Source: Halalkalicoccus subterraneus (GTDB lineage Archaea; Halobacteriota; Halobacteria; Halobacteriales; Halalkalicoccaceae). From it: a DNA stretch of 53,490 nt. The notes under the pieces are model-generated. The model was not told the origin of the DNA and did no database searches. It saw only the letters and a list, made by a program, of their open reading frames with translations. The stretch is from the NCBI RefSeq assembly GCF_003697815.1, contig NZ_RDQG01000008.1, forward strand, positions 1 to 53,490, written 5' to 3'. Shown here piece by piece: positions 49,103-53,490 of this stretch (the stretch's first letter is position 1; each line of letters starts with the position of its first letter). The position numbers were made by a program, and so were the translations under genes.

Positions 49103-49112
49103 GACAATTAAC
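49103..49112 (-). promoter_or_regulatory. Promoter box of the formate dehydrogenase operon
   Basis: Minus-strand GTTAATTGTC, centre 28 bp before the ATG at 49080. It lies within an inverted repeat ACAATTAACGTTGT, possibly an operator. Confidence 0.65.
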
Positions 49113-49198
49113 GTTGTGCTTTCTGTGAAAAAACAGGCCAGGGCGTCGTGTTTCGTGCGGGCGCAAGACCTTTCCGCACCCCTCACTACCCACCGCCA

Positions 49199-51334
49199 AT
49201 GAAGACCGGTGCGTTCGTCTGCTCGTGTGCTGGTACCTGCGAGGTCGATCTCGAGGACGCCCGCGAGGGGATCGAGGGGGTCGACGTCGCCGCCAGCTCC
49301 GAGCTGCTCTGTGGGGAGAAAAAGGGGCTGCCGGCGATGGAGCAGGTCATCGAGGAATACGAACTCGACCAGCTTCTCGTGACCTGTCCCGAACCGGGAG
49401 TCCAGGATAAACTCGGCGGCGTCGCGGAGGACCACGGCCTCCATCCCGAGGCGGTCTCTTTCGTCGACCAGCGCGAGGCTGCGGGCTGGGTCCATCCCGA
49501 GGAAGAGGCGACCGACAAGACCTCGAGAATGGTCAACGCCCGTCGGGCGGGCCTCGAGGAGGAGGCGATCGCGCGCTCGATCTCGCGCGAAGCCGGCGAG
49601 CGCGTCGCGGTCGTCGGCGACGCGGAGGCCGCCGCCACTCTCTCGGAAGACGCCGAGGTGACGCTGATCGCCGACGGAAAGGAGTTCGCCGGCGTCGACG
49701 GGTTGGAGGACGTGACCATCGAGCGCGGGCGGGTCACGGGCGTCGCCGGCGAGTTCGGCGACTTCTCGGTCGGGCTCGAAGCCCGCGTGAGCGACGAGTG
49801 CATCTCGTGTATGAAGTGCGTCCACGAGGGTCCCGATGGACTGGTTACACGCCGGCCGGTCGACATCGCGCCCGATGCACCCGAGGGCGAATGGACCGAC
49901 GTCTGCCCGACCGACGCCATTGAGATGGACGGCGTCAAAAGGGATTTGGAGGTCGACCAGGTGGTCCACCCGGGCGGTGATTCGAAGGCACGCGGCGGGC
50001 GTATCGGCTACTACACCGACGCGGGGCCGGCGACGATGGCCGCCGCAGAGAGCCTTCTCGGAGGGATCGAAAAGCCCGACTTCCTCGACTTCGAGATGGA
50101 CGTCTGCGCCTCCGGCGAGTCGAACCAGGAGGGCTGTCGGGCCTGCTACGACGCCTGCCCGCACGATGCGGTCGCGAAACCCCGCCCCGACGAGGTCGAC
50201 ATCGACCCGATCGCCTGTCAGAACTGCGGGGCCTGCACCAGCGCCTGCCCGACCGGCGCGGTGAGCCTGCGCGAACCGTCGAACGAGCGCATCGCCCGCG
50301 AGGTCGAGGCGCTGCTCGGAACCGGCGCCGACCAGGGCGGCTGGTTGTCGAGAGCGTCCGGCATCGAGAAACCCATAATCGCCTTCACCTGCGGCGAGCG
50401 CGCCGACGACGCCCTGAGCGAGTTCGGTAAACGCGCCGCTTCCGGGGAGGAAATCGAGTACCCGCCGATCCTGCCCGTCTCGGTGAACTGTGCCGACACC
50501 GTCGGCGAATCCCACGTCGCCCACGCGCTGGCCTGCGGCGCGGCCGGCGTCGCGATACTGGGCTGTGGCTGTGACTGTCGTCACTCGGGGGCCGACCCGA
50601 AAGAGGAACTCGTCGAGCGGCTCAACCAAGCCACGCGGGACATGGGGCTCGGCGAACGGGTGGGCTTCTTCGCGCCCGAAGCCGGCGAGCCCGGAGGATT
50701 CGTCGAGTCGCTGTCGGCGTTCGAGGAATCGTTAGAGCCCTCGCCGGTCCCGGAGGGCGACCACCGCGCCGACGGAACGTTGCTCCACAGCGACCACGAA
50801 AATCAGGAGTTCTATAACCACGGCTGGACCCTCGAGAGCGTCCGGGCGATCCTCGAACACGTCGAACCCGATCGGGAGGTGATCCGCGGCCTTTCGGACT
50901 TCGGCCGGATGGAGGTCTCGGATGCCTGTACGCTGACCCCCACCTGCTCGAACCTCTGTCCGACCGACGCGATCAGGAGGACCGAGTGGGGTCTGGAGTT
51001 CAACCACGAGAAATGCGTCAACTGCGGGCTCTGTGAGGAGGGGTGTCCCGAGAGCGCGATCACGATGAGGGATGGGTTAGACCTCTCGCTGCTGCCGGAG
51101 AACCGCGCCGAGGAAACCGAGGAAGGCGAGGATCCCGCCTGGACGCAGACGTTCGAGGGCGAGATGCTCGAGTGTGCCCGGTGTGGCGACCCGTTCACGA
51201 GCGAGCGCTCGGCCGCGAAGATCGAGGAGGAGGTCGGCGATCTGGTTGCCGGACTGGCCCCGAGCGCCGAGGAGAGCGTCTTCAACTACTGCCCGGACTG
51301 CCGGGCGTACCTGCTCTACGACCGGGGGAACTGA
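49199..51334 (+). CDS. HdrA-like/MvhD-like multi-cluster Fe-S protein lacking the flavin domain
   Basis: 711 residues, cytoplasmic. In order: an HdrA-like N-terminus with CSCAGTC (8-14), LLCGEK, CPEPG and WVHPEEEATDKTSRMVNA (~96-113); a ~60-residue remnant VAVVGDAEAAATL where HdrA has its FAD domain; a [4Fe-4S] motif CISCMKC...CPTDA (~200-240); a 2[4Fe-4S] ferredoxin CRACYDACPHDA and CQNCGACTSACPTGA (~315-355); an MvhD-like domain IIAFTCGER...YPPILPVSVNC...ILGCGCDCRHSG (~394-465); a second ferredoxin CTLTPTCSNLCP, CVNCGLCEEGCP (~577-622); and a final zinc ribbon CARCG...CPDC (~658-700). Divergent from FDH and joined to a TorD-like chaperone. No known function; see findings. Confidence 0.85.
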   Translation: MKTGAFVCSCAGTCEVDLEDAREGIEGVDVAASSELLCGEKKGLPAMEQVIEEYELDQLLVTCPEPGVQDKLGGVAEDHGLHPEAVSFVDQREAAGWVHPEEEATDKTSRMVNARRAGLEEEAIARSISREAGERVAVVGDAEAAATLSEDAEVTLIADGKEFAGVDGLEDVTIERGRVTGVAGEFGDFSVGLEARVSDECISCMKCVHEGPDGLVTRRPVDIAPDAPEGEWTDVCPTDAIEMDGVKRDLEVDQVVHPGGDSKARGGRIGYYTDAGPATMAAAESLLGGIEKPDFLDFEMDVCASGESNQEGCRACYDACPHDAVAKPRPDEVDIDPIACQNCGACTSACPTGAVSLREPSNERIAREVEALLGTGADQGGWLSRASGIEKPIIAFTCGERADDALSEFGKRAASGEEIEYPPILPVSVNCADTVGESHVAHALACGAAGVAILGCGCDCRHSGADPKEELVERLNQATRDMGLGERVGFFAPEAGEPGGFVESLSAFEESLEPSPVPEGDHRADGTLLHSDHENQEFYNHGWTLESVRAILEHVEPDREVIRGLSDFGRMEVSDACTLTPTCSNLCPTDAIRRTEWGLEFNHEKCVNCGLCEEGCPESAITMRDGLDLSLLPENRAEETEEGEDPAWTQTFEGEMLECARCGDPFTSERSAAKIEEEVGDLVAGLAPSAEESVFNYCPDCRAYLLYDRGN

Positions 51335-51335
51335 G

Positions 51336-51959
51336 ATGAGCGACGAGGAGATCTACGCCGCCCGACTCGAACTGGTCGACTTCCTGATCGAGGCGCTGTG
51401 GGACGCGCCGAGCGAGGAGTTCGTCGGAACCCTGCTGTCGGGCGAGATCCGAACCCCCGAGAGCGTCGACGAGGACCTCGATACGGGCTTCGAGGAGCTG
51501 CGGACCTTCGTCGAGGAAAACGAGGGGCGCGACGTAGCGGCGGTCCAGCGGGAGTTGAACCGCGAGTACACCCGCGTGTTCGTTGGCCCCCGACCCCCGG
51601 TGATGGCCCACGAGAGCTACTACCGCGAGGACATGGACTTCTTGGGGACTGGCAAGGCCGAGGTCGAGGCGAGTTACGGCGCCGCGGGCTGGACCCCATC
51701 CGAGGACTACCCCGAGGAGGGCGACTTCGTCGCCGTCGAACTCGCCTTTCTCAGACATTTAATCGAGCGCCAGCGCAGGGGCGCCGAGGAGGCGTTCGGC
51801 TACGAGCGGGTCTTCGTCGAGGAACACATGACCCACTGGATCGACGACTGCGCGGACGACATCATCGAGTACGCCGACGGCGCGTTCTACGAGGCGGTCG
51901 GTCACCTCCTCGCGGGCGTCGTCGAGTTCGAGGCCGAACTCGCCGGCCAGATGGCCTGA
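51336..51959 (+). CDS. TorD/DmsD/NarJ-type molybdoenzyme chaperone
   Basis: 207 residues, all-helical. EYTRVFVGPRPPVMAHESYY (~residues 70-89), with the E-Y-x-R-[LV]F-x-G and P...ES[VY]Y pattern of the family, and FLRHLIERQRRG plus FVEEHMTHWIDDCADDI. Such chaperones hold the apo-catalytic subunit and its Tat signal until the Mo/W cofactor is inserted. The obvious client is the Tat-exported formate dehydrogenase encoded 2.3 kb away. Its ATG is 1 bp after the stop of the HdrA/MvhD-like gene, so the two are co-translated. Confidence 0.88.
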   Translation: MSDEEIYAARLELVDFLIEALWDAPSEEFVGTLLSGEIRTPESVDEDLDTGFEELRTFVEENEGRDVAAVQRELNREYTRVFVGPRPPVMAHESYYREDMDFLGTGKAEVEASYGAAGWTPSEDYPEEGDFVAVELAFLRHLIERQRRGAEEAFGYERVFVEEHMTHWIDDCADDIIEYADGAFYEAVGHLLAGVVEFEAELAGQMA

Positions 51960-51965
51960 AGGCAC

Positions 51966-51976
51966 AACGTTTTTGC
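51966..51976 (+). promoter_or_regulatory. Promoter box of the 86-aa membrane gene
   Basis: AACGTTTTTGC ~28 bp before the ATG at 52000. Confidence 0.5.
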
Positions 51977-51999
51977 GCGAGACACGCCCTGAACGAAAT

Positions 52000-52260
52000 A
52001 TGGCGCTCAAGACCGCGCTCGAGCACAACCCCGTGCTCACGGTCGCGTTCCTGCTCTTCGGCGGGTGGCTCGCGATCACGACGCTGAACGTCGCCTCGAG
52101 CATGGGACCCGTGATGGGTGCCGACTGGATCGGTCACTCGGGGCCCGGTGGAGTCGTGGGACTGGCCGTGATGATCGCCCTCGGGGTCCTGCTGGTCTAC
52201 GTCTACGCCGAACTCGCCGAATCGGACCCCGCACCCGATAGCTTCCCGCCCGAACGCTGA
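52000..52260 (+). CDS. Small two-helix membrane protein, 86 aa
   Basis: 86 residues with two hydrophobic segments: LTVAFLLFGGWLAITTLNVA (~13-32) and VGLAVMIALGVLLVYVYAEL (~52-71), plus GPVMGADWIGHSGPGG between them. Its stop overlaps the next ATG as TGATG. No family recognised; may belong to the formate dehydrogenase gene set, but its own promoter makes that uncertain. Confidence 0.75.
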   Translation: MALKTALEHNPVLTVAFLLFGGWLAITTLNVASSMGPVMGADWIGHSGPGGVVGLAVMIALGVLLVYVYAELAESDPAPDSFPPER

Positions 52261-52580
52261 TGGCCGGAACCAGCGAGCCGATCGAGATCGAACCGAGCGA
52301 GCGCTTTCTCGCGGCCGCCGGCGAGTGGGGAGAGCGCCGAATGCTCGACGACGAGGAGGCGATCCGCGCGAAGGCAGAACAGGCGCTCTTGGAGATCGAA
52401 CACCTCGTGTCGGGTGCCACCGAAGTCGAATTCGACGTCGAGGACGGAGTCGTGCGGTACGAACCGAGCGAGGAACTGGCGACGTTCCTCGACGAACAGG
52501 CGGCTCTCGCCGGAATCGAACGCGGACTGGTCCTCGAACTGTACGTGAACCTCTTCTCGCGGGTCTTCCTCGAGGAGTAG
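52260..52580 (+). CDS. Hypothetical helical protein, 106 aa
   Basis: 106 residues, acidic, mostly helical, no Cys or membrane segment: EIEPSERFLAAAGEWGERRM, then DDEEAIRAKAEQALLEIEHL, a short beta hairpin EVEFDVEDGVVRYEP, and a C-terminal helix LVLELYVNLFSRVFLEE. Overlaps the upstream gene as TGATG, so co-translated. Unknown function. Confidence 0.75.
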   Translation: MAGTSEPIEIEPSERFLAAAGEWGERRMLDDEEAIRAKAEQALLEIEHLVSGATEVEFDVEDGVVRYEPSEELATFLDEQAALAGIERGLVLELYVNLFSRVFLEE

Positions 52581-52592
52581 GGCCAGGGACAG

Positions 52593-52601
52593 GGTATAAG
52601 C
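52593..52601 (+). promoter_or_regulatory. TATA box of the 57-aa gene
   Basis: GGTATAAGC, ~27 bp before the ATG at 52625; leaderless. Confidence 0.6.
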
Positions 52602-52624
52602 CGATCGAGCGGCACTGTCGAGAT

Positions 52625-52798
52625 ATGACACACGAGATCGAGAAGACCGACCTGCGGACCCGCCCGACGATCGAGGAGATCGACGGCCACGAGACGTGGT
52701 CGCACACCGGCCCACACGTGATCAACACCGGCGTCGTCGACGGCGACGTCTCCTTCGACCTCGATCCCGAGGACCGCGAGGACGGAAACGAGGACTAA
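52625..52798 (+). CDS. Hypothetical small acidic protein, 57 aa
   Basis: 57 residues: MTHEIEKTDLRTRPTIEEID then GHETWSHTGPHVINTGVVDG and an acidic tail. Four histidines, no Cys. A clean TATA box 27 bp upstream supports the start. Its last bases overlap the stop of the opposite gene by 4 bp. Function unknown. Confidence 0.65.
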   Translation: MTHEIEKTDLRTRPTIEEIDGHETWSHTGPHVINTGVVDGDVSFDLDPEDREDGNED

Positions 52799-53490
52799 TC
52801 GAGCTCCCACCCGGCCTTTTCGGCGGCCGTTTCGATGGGAACGAACTCCCAACCCGCCTCCTCTGCGATCCACTCCTCTCCTTTGCAGCCCAGCAGGGCC
52901 ATTCGCTCGGCGAAGAACATCGACATCTCGGTGATCTCCGCGAGTCGTTCACTTGGCCCAGTACCGGTGCCGTTGAAGAAGTCCGCGTCGATCCCCTTGG
53001 AGCGCTGGAAGGTGGTAATGACGTGGGCGTCGACCTCGCCGACGATGCCGATCCAGTCGGCAAAGGTCGCGCCCGCGAGGACGGACGCCGGGTCCGCGAG
53101 GCGTTTCGCCGCCTCGTAGGTGACCGCCATCGTCATCTCGTCGGCCCCGCCACCGTGGGGGCCCGAGGCGTCCTCGGGGACCCCGCCCTCGCGGTCGCGC
53201 TCGGCGGCCGCCTCGCGCGCGGAGGTACCACCCGCCCCGCCCTGCTCCTCGGGGAGGCCGACCGGTTTGTCCCGGTTCTCGTGGGGAACGTGGGGCGTCG
53301 ACGCGTCGGCGGGGTCCGGCTCCGAAACGGCCTCGCGCGCCGATCCGGTTGGAGGGCCGGAATCGCTTCCCGATTCGGAGACGGACCCCGACGCGGCGGA
53401 ATCGCTCTCGGTCGCCACACCTTCCTCGTCGGGGTCGCCCTCACCGCGCCAGAACCAGTCGCCGCGGTTGGGCTGGGGTTCCTCGTCGGG
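52795..53490 (-). CDS. Conserved haloarchaeal protein (DUF7124-like), 5'-truncated by the window edge
   Basis: Open on the minus strand from the stop at 52795 to base 53490, 231 codons. The first visible part reads PNRGDWFWRGEGDPDEEG, so the gene continues past the window; a GTG at 53418 would only be an internal alternative. A long Ser/Gly/Asp/Glu-rich region is followed by TMAVTYEAAKRLADPASVLAG and a domain with DWIGIVGEVDAHVITTFQRS and ITEMSMFFAERMALLGCKGEEW (parts). The family name is a recollection; function unknown. Confidence 0.75.
   Translation of the reverse strand, partial: PDEEPQPNRGDWFWRGEGDPDEEGVATESDSAASGSVSESGSDSGPPTGSAREAVSEPDPADASTPHVPHENRDKPVGLPEEQGGAGGTSAREAAAERDREGGVPEDASGPHGGGADEMTMAVTYEAAKRLADPASVLAGATFADWIGIVGEVDAHVITTFQRSKGIDADFFNGTGTGPSERLAEITEMSMFFAERMALLGCKGEEWIAEEAGWEFVPIETAAEKAGWELD

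Noticed and set aside
49199-51334. Calling this protein a functional electron-bifurcating HdrA
   Set aside because: The FAD-binding region is reduced to about 60 residues without a full GxGxxG dinucleotide fold.

Overview
The window is one contiguous piece of a haloarchaeal (class Halobacteria) chromosome. The evidence is a high GC content, acidic proteins, archaeal-type information genes (split RNA polymerase A'/A'' genes, archaeal uS7/uS12/eS6, a two-fold histone, archaeal RPA, archaeal CCA-adding enzyme), archaeal RNase P RNA, PGF-CTERM and type IV pilin signals, and promoters with a TATA/BRE-like box about 27 bp before many start codons (leaderless mRNAs). The genus cannot be fixed from the sequence alone. 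Coding is dense and ordinary except for one tRNA-bounded island and one respiratory cluster.

Layout. 1-4180: end of the RNA polymerase/str operon (rpoA1 cut by the window edge, rpoA2, NusA-like KH protein, rps12, rps7). 4243-11188: a HExxH protein, a universal stress protein, a multi-OB-fold RPA, a class III aminotransferase, a histone gene directly followed by a class II histone-deacetylase homologue, and cca. 11283-14329: a variable island with tRNA-Asn(GTT), tRNA-Met-like(CAT) and tRNA-Arg(CCG), degenerate copies of tRNA 3' ends, GAA/TTC-loop hairpins, a pilin gene with a structured leader and small zinc-finger/membrane proteins. 14378-19423: MATE, membrane-anchored ferredoxin, MFS, DJ-1/PfpI and 6-phosphogluconate dehydrogenase. 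19517-24346: a candidate valine-rich leader peptide and valS, an M29 aminopeptidase, a DtxR-type regulator. 24486-24883: RNase P RNA (minus strand). 24986-38417: AMMECR1, pncB, a secreted HExxH protein, a cysteine hydrolase, thioesterase, M23-like protein, lipoate ligase, dihydroorotase, a knot of stress proteins and GNATs, a DHH phosphoesterase, BtpA. 38421-43350: PfkB kinase, an eS6 operon with two unknown haloarchaeal proteins, a beta-CASP nuclease, DUF4112 and small proteins.

43470-52798 is the most interesting part. A tightly coupled minus-strand operon (a 24-residue leaderless ORF, a Tat-exported formate dehydrogenase catalytic subunit, an Fe-S subunit, a small membrane protein and a cytochrome b) is transcribed divergently from a plus-strand gene for a 711-residue multi-cluster protein. 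That protein joins an HdrA-like N-terminus, ferredoxin modules and an MvhD-like domain but has lost nearly all of the HdrA flavin domain. A TorD/DmsD-type chaperone follows it 1 bp downstream, then three small proteins. Together they look like a haloarchaeal formate-oxidising respiratory unit with an unusual cytoplasmic Fe-S partner.

The two strongest new signals are (1) the leaderless 13-codon, 5-valine ORF between a well-placed promoter and valS, which looks like an amino-acid-sensing leader, and (2) the leaderless 24-codon ORF joined by an ATGA overlap to the formate dehydrogenase gene.
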